Notes: generated by a model from the sequence alone, not told the origin. A stretch of DNA of 21,789 bases from Endomicrobium sp. (GCA_031264425.1 JAISDY010000114.1:1-21789); one strand, 5' to 3'; shown: positions 14,686-21,757, numbered from the stretch's first letter. Numbers and translations are program-made.

Positions 14686-14857
14686 GCTTGCCCGCCTTAT
14701 CTGCTTTAAGGATTATAGCATAAACGATTATATTAAGTGAAAGCAAGACTACAACAGTTGCTATACCTGCTGGCACGTTTGCGGCAACCGCCACAACGCA
14801 GCTAGCTAAAATATCAAGTGTAAAAAGCGTGTAGAAAAACATTTTTATTTTTTTCAT
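14672..14857 (-). CDS. Small membrane protein (61 aa)
   Basis: 61 residues with two hydrophobic stretches (about 7-26, FFYTLFTLDILASCVVAVAA, and 29-51, PAGIATVVVLLSLNIIVYAI) and a basic C-terminus (KADKAGKRGAK). A GAGGAT Shine-Dalgarno lies 5 nt before the ATG. First gene of the small-membrane/ybaB unit. Function unknown. The same two-helix, basic-tail layout as its downstream neighbour suggests they could act as a pair, but no sequence similarity between them is obvious. Confidence 0.58.
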   Translation of the reverse strand: MKKIKMFFYTLFTLDILASCVVAVAANVPAGIATVVVLLSLNIIVYAIILKADKAGKRGAK

Positions 14858-14882
14858 TTAAATCCTCATAATAGCAATAGTT

Positions 14883-15092
14883 TTACTTTTCTTTCTCTAA
14901 ATGCTGATAGTCCTTTAGTGTCTGCCAAGAGTCGCCCCATACCCAACCCCTAGATAAAAGAACCTTAACAAAATCTGAAGCTTCGGTTAAAGCTCCTTCT
15001 ATCTTTGGCTCATATTTTGATTCCGACGGGAGCGTTATACCATCTTTAATATATGGAGATAAAAAGTATACAACAACAAAATATTTTTGAGA
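14883..15092 (-). pseudogene. C-terminal remnant of an unidentified gene
   Basis: An open frame of 69 codons between stops, ending in TAA at 14885-14883, with no ATG, GTG or TTG anywhere in frame. The peptide looks genuinely coding: YIKDGITLPSESKYEPKIEG, then EASDFVKVLLSRGWVWGDSW, then QTLKDYQHLEKEK. The upstream stop is at 15095-15093, 14 nt past the end of birA, so any N-terminal part is missing, not hidden in another frame. Best read as the surviving 3' end of a deleted gene. Family not recognised. A non-standard start codon is the alternative. Confidence 0.5.
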
Positions 15093-15109
15093 TTATATTT
15101 AATTTAATA

Positions 15110-16051
15110 TTATTTTCTCCTTAAAGTCCCTGATATTACTTTTTCTAACCCAACTTTAGTGTTAATCATAAGCCGTCCATCTTTATCTATGCCCAAGTTT
15201 ACGCCTGACACAATATTATTATAGCCGTCATCAATAGTAACAATTTCATTCTTGTAGGCAATATCCCGATTATACTCCTCTACAAACATTTCAAAGCCAG
15301 TATTGCAGAAATTATTATATATTTCTTCAAATTTAGCTAAAAATTTTGCAAGGAATTCGGCTCTGTCCACCTCTCTTCCTAAAACTTCTTTAAGAGAAAT
15401 AGAAATATCAACAAACTTTGCTGGGAGCTTATTGTTAATATTTATGCCTATACCGGCAACAATCCAATTTATTCTGTCTTGTTCGGCAGACATCTCCACT
15501 AGTATTCCTGCAATTTTCCTATCGTTTACAAAAACGTCATTAGACCATTTTATTTCAGAATCAATTTTATATTCTTTAAGAGTTCTTTTTAAAGCTATAC
15601 TTAAAATCAACGTTAATTTAGACGCTTCGTCAGGACGTATTAAAGGCTTTAGCAATATTGAAAACCAAAGACCTCCCGCATTAGAACTCCACGTCCTTTT
15701 TATTCGTCCGTAACTGTTTGTCTGTTTTTCGGCAACTATAATAAAACCTTCTTCAAAATTCTTCTCCGCAAGCTTTTTTACCGAAGTTTGCGTTGACGGC
15801 AACTGCTTGTAGTATTTTACCGTCTTGCATATTTTAAGAGGATTTTTTAATCTGCTTTCTATTTCGTATTCGTTGAAAAGATTCTTATTGCCGATAAGAG
15901 AATATCCTTTGGACGACGATTTTATTTTGTATCCTATTTGTTTTAAAGTTTTGATTTGTTTGTGCACTGCAGCTCTTGAAATTCCTAAAACTTCCTCAAT
16001 GGCATTACCTGAGACAATTTTTTTAGATTTAAGAATTTCAAGAATATTCAT
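15110..16051 (-). CDS. birA: Biotin-protein ligase / biotin operon repressor
   Basis: 313 residues; activates biotin to biotinyl-AMP and attaches it to carboxylase carrier proteins. The N-terminal winged HTH (about 1-60, ILKSKKIVSGNAIEEVLGIS then SRAAVHKQIKTLKQIGY) makes it the class-II, DNA-binding form. In the catalytic domain, PSTQTSVKKLAE, KWSNDVFVNDRKIAGILVEM and WIVAGIGININN are present. The biotin/AMP loop, usually GRGRRGRxW, reads SYGRIKRTW: the central GR and the final R-x-W are kept, while the leading GR and one Gly are replaced. The C-terminal domain ends VGLEKVISGTLRRK. It starts 1 nt after nadC, without a clear Shine-Dalgarno, so probably coupled. Confidence 0.93.
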   Translation of the reverse strand: MNILEILKSKKIVSGNAIEEVLGISRAAVHKQIKTLKQIGYKIKSSSKGYSLIGNKNLFNEYEIESRLKNPLKICKTVKYYKQLPSTQTSVKKLAEKNFEEGFIIVAEKQTNSYGRIKRTWSSNAGGLWFSILLKPLIRPDEASKLTLILSIALKRTLKEYKIDSEIKWSNDVFVNDRKIAGILVEMSAEQDRINWIVAGIGININNKLPAKFVDISISLKEVLGREVDRAEFLAKFLAKFEEIYNNFCNTGFEMFVEEYNRDIAYKNEIVTIDDGYNNIVSGVNLGIDKDGRLMINTKVGLEKVISGTLRRK

Positions 16052-16052
16052 A

Positions 16053-16907
16053 TCAATTTATAGTCACTTCTAAACTTACGTCCAAAGTGGGAGCAGAATG
16101 AGTAATCATTCCTATGGAAATTCTGTCTATATCAAGTTTTGCAAATTCTTTTATGGTCTGAAAATTTACATTCCCTGAAATCTCTATTTCAGGTTTATAA
16201 TTTTTTGTTGAATTTTTTCTTATAACATCAATCATTTTGTCTGCAGTTTTAGGAGTTGTGTTATCCAACATTATAATATCCGCTTTTGCCGCTAAAGCGT
16301 TTTTAACTTCACCCAAGTTTTCGCATTCAACTTCAACTTTAATGTCTTTATATTTTTTTCTAAAATCAGATATTGCCGAAGTCAAATCTTTTATAAGTTT
16401 TAGATGGTTGTCTTTTATAAGAGCCATTTCCGAAAGACCCATCCTATGGTTTGTTCCGCCACCACATCTTACGGCATATTTGGCAAGCTCTCTGTATCCG
16501 GGCAAAATTTTTCTTGTATCGTAAATTTTTGCTTTATTATTGCCCGCAGCTTTTACAAAAACATTTGTCAACGTCGCAATCCCTGACATATATTGCAGAA
16601 AATTGAGAGCGGTTCTTTCCCCTGATAAAATTGTCCTTGCAGAGCCGGTTATCTCAAGAATTTTATCGCCTTTTTTAAGAAGATCGCCGTCTTTCTTTTT
16701 TATCGCGACTTTGCAGCTGTCATCAAGCATTTTAAATACTTCAATAAAAATATCAACGCCTGCAAGAACTCCGTCTTTATTTGCTATAAGAACGGCTTTT
16801 GCTTTTTTATCTTCAGGAACAAATTCTTTTGAAGTAATATCATTGAAAGCTCCATCTTCTTTCAACGATAAATCTATAAGGGTGTCTATTGTATTCATAG
16901 TTCGCAT
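16053..16907 (-). CDS. nadC: Nicotinate-nucleotide pyrophosphorylase (quinolinate phosphoribosyltransferase)
   Basis: 284-residue NadC; converts quinolinate and PRPP to nicotinate mononucleotide in de novo NAD synthesis. Motifs: LSLKEDGAFNDITSK (N-terminal), LSGERTALNFLQYMSGIATL, DTRKILPGYRELAKYAVRCGGG and HRMGLSEMALIKDNHL, then EVECENLGEV, MLDNTTP, EISGNV and DRISIGMITHSAP. All expected active-site Arg/Lys/His residues are in place. Two in-frame ATGs (16907 and 16898) are possible starts; neither has a Shine-Dalgarno. The first is 2 nt after the hicA stop, which hints that nadC was translationally coupled to hicA. birA follows after 1 nt. Confidence 0.96.
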   Translation of the reverse strand: MRTMNTIDTLIDLSLKEDGAFNDITSKEFVPEDKKAKAVLIANKDGVLAGVDIFIEVFKMLDDSCKVAIKKKDGDLLKKGDKILEITGSARTILSGERTALNFLQYMSGIATLTNVFVKAAGNNKAKIYDTRKILPGYRELAKYAVRCGGGTNHRMGLSEMALIKDNHLKLIKDLTSAISDFRKKYKDIKVEVECENLGEVKNALAAKADIIMLDNTTPKTADKMIDVIRKNSTKNYKPEIEISGNVNFQTIKEFAKLDIDRISIGMITHSAPTLDVSLEVTIN

Positions 16908-16909
16908 AT

Positions 16910-17139
16910 TTAAAAATCTTTTAATTTTCCCTCAAGTTCTTCCCAAGTTAATTTAAGAGCTTTTCTCACATCTGAAACAAGATAATCATGAGCATCTTTT
17001 CTACCTACAGGAATTACTATTGTAATATTAATATCATCATTTTTGTAGTTGCATGTCCACTACTTTGGCGTCTTTTATAGAAACCATTTACTTCCATAAA
17101 TTTTATTAATTTATTCTGTTTTATAGTTCCTATACCCAT
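16910..17139 (-). pseudogene. hicA: HicA-type mRNA interferase toxin, frameshifted
   Basis: From the ATG at 17139, one frame gives IKQNKLIKFMEVNGFYKRRQ and SSGHAT, then runs to a stop after 40 residues. The layout k..li..L...GF...rq.GSH is the HicA dsRBD-like fold, with His29 as the catalytic His. From about 17049 a second frame continues naturally: YKNDDINITIVIPV (family: yk..dg..itvPvH), DYLVSDVRKALKLTWEELEG and the end at 16910. Restoring one base near 17045-17050 gives an uninterrupted 76-residue protein, the normal HicA length. The family's usual 'PvH' His is replaced by Gly-Arg. The ATG is 1 nt after the reconstructed hicB stop, the usual operon spacing. A sequencing error in the run of As beside it is the alternative. 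Confidence 0.72.
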
Positions 17140-17140
17140 G

Positions 17141-17496
17141 TCAACTTATCCATGCAACTGATGGAATATTTAATCTGAATGAATTATCAGCTAAGAAAGG
17201 CAATCCAAACGCTTTATGTTTACTAGTAAATATAGCTTCTGTTTTTTTAAATTTCCAACCTAAATTTCTAATACCTCTCTGACACTTCCGTCTTCATTAA
17301 CTGTTTCAAGCCAAAGCTCAAAAGCCTCTTTAAACATTTCTTTCGCATGCGACAACTCTTTTCCTGAGGTTGTTATCATTAACGGTTCAAATCTTGCCAC
17401 GACTTCATTGCAATTCGTGTCGTAGTAAAATTTAACATTAAGTTCAATTCTTACTATTCTATTACTTCTTACAATTATTTTGTTTGGTGATTTCAT
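17141..17496 (-). pseudogene. hicB: HicB-type antitoxin, frameshifted
   Basis: The intact first part (ATG 17496 to TAG 17260, 78 codons) shows the HicB partial RNase-H fold: ELNVKFYYDTNCNEVVARFE, then ITTSGKELSHAKEMFKEAFE, a version of 'GkT.eEA..n..Ea.el'. After the premature TAG another frame continues straight on with NLGWKFKKTEAIFTSK, then FLADNSFRLNIPSVAWIS, a typical HicB C-terminal block (..GW..., s.s..i.iP.va). Adding one A in the GAAATTT run (17263-17268) restores EVLENLGWKF and a protein of about 118 residues. Start: ATG 17496 with GGA 6-7 nt upstream; an in-frame TTG at 17508 with AAGGA upstream is the alternative. A partner hicA follows, also broken. Confidence 0.72.
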
Positions 17497-17582
17497 TCTT
17501 ACATCCAACTGCTTATAATCCTTTCAATGCCGCTACATGTCACCATTTTATCAAATATCATTTTTATGAAACAACTTTGCCG

Positions 17583-18047
17583 CTATTTAATTTGAGAATA
17601 TAAATTCACCATTTCTATGGCGCTTATTGCGGCGTCTGATCCTTTATTTCCCGCTTTGGTTCCAGCTCTTTCTATTGCCTGCTCTATGGACTCTGTGGTC
17701 AAAATTCCAAAAACTACGGGAACAGTTCCATTAAGCCCCACCGAAGCCACTCCTTTTGACACTTCTGCGGCAACATAGTCAAAATGCGGCGTTGCTCCTC
17801 TTATTACACAGCCTAAACAAATTATGCCGTCAACTTTTTTGCCATCGGCTATTTTTTTTGCGACTGCCGGAATTTCAAAAGCCCCCGGAACCCAATAAAC
17901 TGAAATATCTTCGTCAGACGCTCCATGCCTTTTAAGCATATCTTGTGCGCCTGATATAAGTTTTCCTGTAATAAACTCGTTAAACCGCGACGCCACTATT
18001 GCAAATTTTTTTTCGTCAGCTTTTAATTGTCCGCTTATAATTTTCAT
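17583..18047 (-). CDS. ribH: 6,7-dimethyl-8-ribityllumazine synthase
   Basis: 154 residues; condenses 5-amino-6-ribitylaminouracil with 3,4-dihydroxy-2-butanone-4-phosphate, normally as a 60-mer or pentamer. Motifs: [14 protein letters not shown] (substrate-stacking Phe), [36 protein letters not shown] (phosphate and His catalytic region), [20 protein letters not shown] and [12 protein letters not shown]. Very strong GGAGGAG Shine-Dalgarno. Last gene of the FMN-riboswitch operon. No convincing terminator follows before hicB. Confidence 0.97.
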   Translation of the reverse strand: MKIISGQLKADEKKFAIVASRFNEFITGKLISGAQDMLKRHGASDEDISVYWVPGAFEIPAVAKKIADGKKVDGIICLGCVIRGATPHFDYVAAEVSKGVASVGLNGTVPVVFGILTTESIEQAIERAGTKAGNKGSDAAISAIEMVNLYSQIK

Positions 18048-18062
18048 TTGCTCCTCCAGTAA

Positions 18063-19274
18063 CTAAACTATTTTTAAGATGTGTCCCATCTTTTCTTTTT
18101 TTGTTTTTAAATATCTTTTGTTGGATTTTGTCGGATTAATTTCAACAGGGATTCTTTTTGTTATCTTCAATCCATACCCTTCAAGACCGACAATTTTTTT
18201 AGGATTATTGGTCATAAGGTTAATACTTTTTATTCCAAGCTCAGACAATATCTGAGCGCCGATACCATAATCCCTTAAATCCGACGGAAAGCCTAAAGCC
18301 GCATTGGCTTCAACGGTGTCTAATCCTTTCTCCTGCAAATGATAGGCTTTCAATTTATTCACAAGGCCAATCCCTCTGCCTTCTTGATGCATGTATAAAA
18401 GCACTCCTTGCCCTTTTTGCTCAATTGCTTTAAGAGCCGCTTCAAGTTGATCGCCGCAATCGCATCTTAAAGAATGAAAAATATCGCCCGTTTCGCATGA
18501 CGAATGTACTCTCACCAAAACGTTCTTTTTATTTCTCACATTGCCCTTTAGTATCGCCAAATGAGCCTCTTTTGTTATAATGTCTTCAAACAAAATCATC
18601 TTGAAATCGCCATATCTTATGGGAAAATCAACAGACACGACTTCTTTGACAAAGTTCTCAGTACGCCTGCGATAATTGATAATATCGGCAATTGTCGCTA
18701 TTTTTAGTTTATGTTTTTTTGCAAACTTTACTAAATCGGGCATTCTCGCCATTGTTCCGTCTTCGTTCATTATTTCGCATATAACTCCCGCAGGATAAAG
18801 CCCCGCAAGCTCGGCTAAATCCACCGCGGCTTCCGTGTGTCCAGATCTTACTAAAACGCCTCCTTTTTTGTAGCTTAAAGGAAACATATGACCCGGTCTT
18901 GCAAAATCTTTAGCTTTAGAGGTTTTATCTATAAGTTTCTTTACCGTTATAGCTCTATCATAAGCCGATATTCCCGTTGTTGTGCCTATTTTGTAATCAA
19001 CAGACACAGTAAAAGAACAGCCTTTTTTTTCAGTAGGCTTCTCAACCATATTGTCTATATCAAGCTCTTCCAAACGTTCACGCTTCATAGGAACGCAGAT
19101 AATCCCTCTTGCATACTTTGTCATAAAATTTATGAGCTGCGGGGTAATCTTTTGCGCAGCGACAACTATGTCGCCCTCGTTTTCCCTGCCGGGATCGTCA
19201 ACAATAATAACGGGCTTGCTCGCTTTAATATCTTTTACGGCGCTTTCAATTGTTGCAAAAACATCGTTCTTCAT
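18063..19274 (-). CDS. ribBA: Bifunctional DHBP synthase / GTP cyclohydrolase II
   Basis: 403 residues. The N-terminal RibB domain (1 to about 200) makes 3,4-dihydroxy-2-butanone-4-phosphate from ribulose-5-P. It has VDDPGRENEGD with the Mg-binding Glu and Asp, then YDRAITVK, FARPGHMFPL, RSGHTEAAVDL and GVICEIMNEDG. The C-terminal RibA domain opens GTP, with RVHSSCETGDIFHSLRCDCG carrying the three zinc Cys, then MHQEGRGIGLVNKLKAYHLQ, DYGIGAQILSELGIKSI, LMTNNPKKIVGLEGYGL and a tail to MGHILKIV. Both halves look complete, supplying both entry branches of the pathway. It overlaps ribE by 4 nt (ATGA) and has an AAGGAG Shine-Dalgarno. Confidence 0.97.
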   Translation of the reverse strand: MKNDVFATIESAVKDIKASKPVIIVDDPGRENEGDIVVAAQKITPQLINFMTKYARGIICVPMKRERLEELDIDNMVEKPTEKKGCSFTVSVDYKIGTTTGISAYDRAITVKKLIDKTSKAKDFARPGHMFPLSYKKGGVLVRSGHTEAAVDLAELAGLYPAGVICEIMNEDGTMARMPDLVKFAKKHKLKIATIADIINYRRRTENFVKEVVSVDFPIRYGDFKMILFEDIITKEAHLAILKGNVRNKKNVLVRVHSSCETGDIFHSLRCDCGDQLEAALKAIEQKGQGVLLYMHQEGRGIGLVNKLKAYHLQEKGLDTVEANAALGFPSDLRDYGIGAQILSELGIKSINLMTNNPKKIVGLEGYGLKITKRIPVEINPTKSNKRYLKTKKEKMGHILKIV

Positions 19275-19888
19275 TTTGTCATAAACTCCTTCAATATCTC
19301 AGGGCTAATGCCGCTTGATTCTTTTCCAGCAAACTTTTCTATATATTTTGCAAGAATATCTGTCTCAACATTGACTTCAGCTCCCACTTTTTTAAATTTC
19401 ATAATCGTATTATTAAAAGTTTCGGGTATTATAAAAATTTCAAAACCCGAACATGACAACGATGCAATTGTTAAACTTATACCATCAATAGCTATTGACC
19501 CTTTGTCAACGCAATATTTCAAAATATTTTTTCCGCCCAAAAATTTAACTTTATAAAACTCTTTTAACGCTTCTATCTTTTCTATCTTAGCGGTACTATC
19601 CACATGTCCGCTTACTATATGACCGCCGAGTCTTGAAGAAAGCGTTAGCGCTCTTTCCAAATTAACTTTTGAATTTTGTTTCAGTTTGGAAAGTGTCGTA
19701 ACATTGTCTGTATGCGGACTATAATCCGCAGCAAAAATATTTTTGTTCACACACACTGCCGTCAAACACACACCGTTTACAGCAATGCTGTCGCCTTTTG
19801 AAATATCGTTAAACGTTGTCTCTATTTCAATTTTTGAAGACGAAATATTTTTAACCATACCTATATCTTCAACTAAACCCGTAAACAT
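19271..19888 (-). CDS. ribE: Riboflavin synthase, alpha subunit
   Basis: 205 residues; dismutates two ribityllumazine molecules into riboflavin. The diagnostic N-terminus MFTGLVEDIG is followed by two lumazine-synthase-fold barrel repeats. The first has DSIAVNGVCLTAV and RLGGHIVSGHVDSTAKI; the second has GSIAIDGISLTIA and FEIFIIPETFNNT. Start overlaps the ribD stop by one base (TAATG). Normal length, in the usual second position of the rib operon. Confidence 0.96.
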   Translation of the reverse strand: MFTGLVEDIGMVKNISSSKIEIETTFNDISKGDSIAVNGVCLTAVCVNKNIFAADYSPHTDNVTTLSKLKQNSKVNLERALTLSSRLGGHIVSGHVDSTAKIEKIEALKEFYKVKFLGGKNILKYCVDKGSIAIDGISLTIASLSCSGFEIFIIPETFNNTIMKFKKVGAEVNVETDILAKYIEKFAGKESSGISPEILKEFMTK

Positions 19889-20961
19889 TATATTTTCCTT
19901 ATACGTCCAGTTATAAGCAAATCTGCGCCTATTTTTTTCACCTTCATATTTTCTACTTTCAGCGATTCCGCAATTTTGTCAACTCCGATTCCTCCGACTA
20001 CAGAAACCGCATTTTTGCCGCCGATGATTTTTGGGGCGACAAAAAAGCATATATCGTCAACAGAATTTGAAAATAAAGCCGAAGCGATTATTTCGCTTCC
20101 GCCTTCTATTAAAATCCTTTTTATAGAAAAAGAGTTTAACTTGTCTATTATTATGTTAAAATCTTTTTTTGCCGCTTTTATATCAACAGGCACAAGAATA
20201 ATCCCGTCTTTGTCCGCCAAATACTTTGGAATATTTTTTATGCTTGAATCGTAAATAACAATAGTCGGAACGGTTCCATCAAACAAACGATAAGACTTTG
20301 GCAATCTTAGCTTTGAGTCTATAACCACTCTAATAGAGTTTTTTAAGTTCTTAGAATGTGACGTAAGAAAAGGGTTATCCTTTAGCGCCGTATTTGAGCC
20401 GACAAGAACAGCGTCATAGCGAGATCTCATCTTATGAACTAAACTTCTGGATTCTTCACAGGTTATCCATTTTGAATCATAATCGCATGTTGCAATCTTG
20501 CCGTCAAGCGTCATAGCGGCTTTGACTGTCACTTTAGGTTTGGTTCGCAAAAACTCAAGATATTCTTTAACAAGAACTTTGGCTTCTTTCTTCAGCAATC
20601 CTTCATAAACTTCTATTCCGTTTTTTTCAAGCAAATCTTTGGCGCCAGACACATTTCTATCATGCAAAGAAAAAAATACTCTTTTTATTCCCACTTTTAT
20701 AATTGCAAGCGTGCACGGAGGTCTTTTGCCATAACTGTTGCACGGTTCAAGAGTAACGTACAAGTCGGCGCCCTTTGCATTTTTGCCGGCTTCGTCCAAG
20801 GCGTTAATTTCAGCATGTTTTCCGCCAAAATATTTATGCCAACCTTTGCCAATAACTTTATCATCTTTAACAATAACGCAGCCGACTAAAGGATTAGTAT
20901 AAACTTTCCCTTTGCCTTTTTTTGCAAGGTCTATAGCCATACGCATGTGTCTTTTGTTCAT
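19888..20961 (-). CDS. ribD: Riboflavin biosynthesis deaminase/reductase
   Basis: 357 residues with two steps in one chain. The N-terminal deaminase (1 to about 145) has H49-A50-E51 in GGKHAEINAL and zinc ligands C74 and C83 in LEPCNSYGKRPPCT. The C-terminal reductase has KVTVKAAMTLDGKIA, SRYDAVLVGSNTALKDNP, IRVVIDSKLRLP, LIEGGSEIIASAL and APKIIGG. The ATG at 20961 directly follows the U-tract of the riboswitch terminator. The only Shine-Dalgarno, GAGGG at 20978-20974, is 12 nt away and lies inside that terminator's 3' arm, so translation and transcription are both switched by FMN. First gene of the operon. Confidence 0.97.
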   Translation of the reverse strand: MNKRHMRMAIDLAKKGKGKVYTNPLVGCVIVKDDKVIGKGWHKYFGGKHAEINALDEAGKNAKGADLYVTLEPCNSYGKRPPCTLAIIKVGIKRVFFSLHDRNVSGAKDLLEKNGIEVYEGLLKKEAKVLVKEYLEFLRTKPKVTVKAAMTLDGKIATCDYDSKWITCEESRSLVHKMRSRYDAVLVGSNTALKDNPFLTSHSKNLKNSIRVVIDSKLRLPKSYRLFDGTVPTIVIYDSSIKNIPKYLADKDGIILVPVDIKAAKKDFNIIIDKLNSFSIKRILIEGGSEIIASALFSNSVDDICFFVAPKIIGGKNAVSVVGGIGVDKIAESLKVENMKVKKIGADLLITGRIRKI

Positions 20962-21001
20962 ATAAAAAGAAAACCCTCAAAACAAAAAGAATGTTTCGGG
21001 G
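20962..21001 (-). terminator. FMN-riboswitch expression platform: terminator that also hides the ribD Shine-Dalgarno
   Basis: Minus-strand RNA: 5' arm CCCCGAAAC (21001-20993), loop AUUCUUUUU, 3' arm GUUUUGAGGG (20983-20974), 9 bp with one bulged A and one G-U, then UUUUCUUUUUAU (20973-20962) right up to the AUG. The GAGGG Shine-Dalgarno is in the 3' arm. The 5' arm is also complementary to the riboswitch P1/core strand (see the riboswitch entry). Confidence 0.75.
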
Positions 21002-21023
21002 ATTGCAAATTAAAATTATATTA

Positions 21024-21193
21024 TCTTCTTGCATCCGGACTAAAGCCATATGGCTATCACCGTCAGCATCCGATTTTCACGGATTCAGTCCGCATTGTTT
21101 TGCGGAGTCGCAGGCTTAAGAAGCTAGGCTTCTATCACTGCCGGCAAGGAATAGGCGTCTAAAGATATTAAACACCTTCACCTTCCCCGAAGA
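21024..21193 (-). promoter_or_regulatory. FMN riboswitch (RFN element)
   Basis: On the minus strand the RFN landmarks occur in order: UCUUCGGGGAAGGUG (P1 5' strand and conserved GGGG core, 21193-21179), CCUUGCCGGCAGUGAUAG (P2-P3 junction), GCCUGCGACUCCGC (P3/P4), GACUGAAUCCGUGAAAAUCG (P4-P5), UGCUGACGGUGAUAG, and AGUCCGGAUGCAAGAAGA closing P1 (to 21024). It binds FMN and shuts down the rib operon when FMN is plentiful. Bases UUCGGGGA (21191-21184) are perfectly complementary over 8 bp to UCCCCGAA (21002-20995) in the terminator's 5' arm. This provides a ready antiterminator when P1 is open. Confidence 0.95.
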
Positions 21194-21213
21194 CTGTATT
21201 ATCAAGTGTGTCA

Positions 21214-21242
21214 ATTGTATTTTTTTTACGAATGCGTGTCAA
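21214..21242 (-). promoter_or_regulatory. Promoter of the riboswitch-rib operon
   Basis: Minus strand: TTGACA (21242-21237), 17-bp spacer that includes a run of eight A, TACAAT (21219-21214). The start is expected near 21207, about 14 nt before the riboswitch P1. Confidence 0.82.
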
Positions 21243-21267
21243 TGCCGGTTAAGTCTTGGACTGAAAT

Positions 21268-21723
21268 TCAATGTAAAGAAAAAAGTAACGGAACTTCTCC
21301 GCAATCTGGAAACAAATAACAATTTACGCATTCGCTCCATATTTTATGAGGGAGCATTTCTTTTGGAATTTCAACATAGCCAAGTTTCTTAAAAAATTCC
21401 GGTTTAAAAGTAAGAGTAAAAACTTTCTGTATTCCAAGCTCTTTGGCGTTTTCTTGCAATCTTTCAACCATTTTTCTGCCTATGCCTTGCCTCTTATAAT
21501 CTTCAGATACCGCTAATGCCTTTACTTCAGCCAAATCTTCCCAAGAAACGTGCAAGGCTCCGCAAGCTATTATCTTTCCTTCATTTTCAAGAACAATAAA
21601 TTCCTGTATATTTTCATATATGGCATTTAAGGATCTGTGAAGCATTTCTTTATTATTGGCATAGTGCTCAACAAGAGCATGTATCCCTTTTACATCGGAA
21701 ACTTTTGCCGGTCTTATATCCAT
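21268..21723 (-). CDS. GNAT acetyltransferase, short N-acetylglutamate synthase-like
   Basis: 151 residues from the ATG at 21723 (MDIRPAKVSDVKGIHALVEH). The GNAT fold is clear: IIACGALHVSWEDLAEVKAL (strands 3-4), AVSEDYKRQGIGRKMVERLQ with the acetyl-CoA loop RQGIGR, KVFTLTFKPEFFKKLGY, and LPHKIWSECVNC with FPDCGEV at the end. The GALHVxWEDLAE, LPHK.W..C..C and F..C.E signatures match the short ArgA-type N-acetylglutamate synthases found without a kinase domain; these start arginine synthesis from glutamate and acetyl-CoA. No other arg genes are here. A GGAG Shine-Dalgarno lies 9 nt upstream. The longer reading to 21786 runs into the promoter and is rejected. Monocistronic, ending just before the rib promoter. 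Confidence 0.85.
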   Translation of the reverse strand: MDIRPAKVSDVKGIHALVEHYANNKEMLHRSLNAIYENIQEFIVLENEGKIIACGALHVSWEDLAEVKALAVSEDYKRQGIGRKMVERLQENAKELGIQKVFTLTFKPEFFKKLGYVEIPKEMLPHKIWSECVNCYLFPDCGEVPLLFSLH

Positions 21724-21757
21724 ATCTTTAAACTCCAACCTTTTAACTGTAAGCACT

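Noticed and set aside
17260..17508. Reading the 82-codon frame as a complete stand-alone gene
   Set aside because: Its missing C-terminal HicB block follows immediately in the next frame and a broken hicA comes next, so a frameshift explains it better.
17509..17582. Terminator or promoter between ribH and hicB
   Set aside because: Only a 4-bp TCAT/ATGA stem and weak hexamers (TTGTTT, GATAAA) were found; not strong enough to call.
18888..19556. 222-codon plus-strand open frame
   Set aside because: Lies antisense to ribE and ribBA, whose motifs are complete; composition is that of a reverse-strand shadow.
21209..21214. Second TTGACA hexamer on the minus strand near the rib promoter
   Set aside because: The only -10-like sequence after it (GATAAT) is about 5 nt away, too close; this hexamer partly overlaps the -10 of the real promoter.
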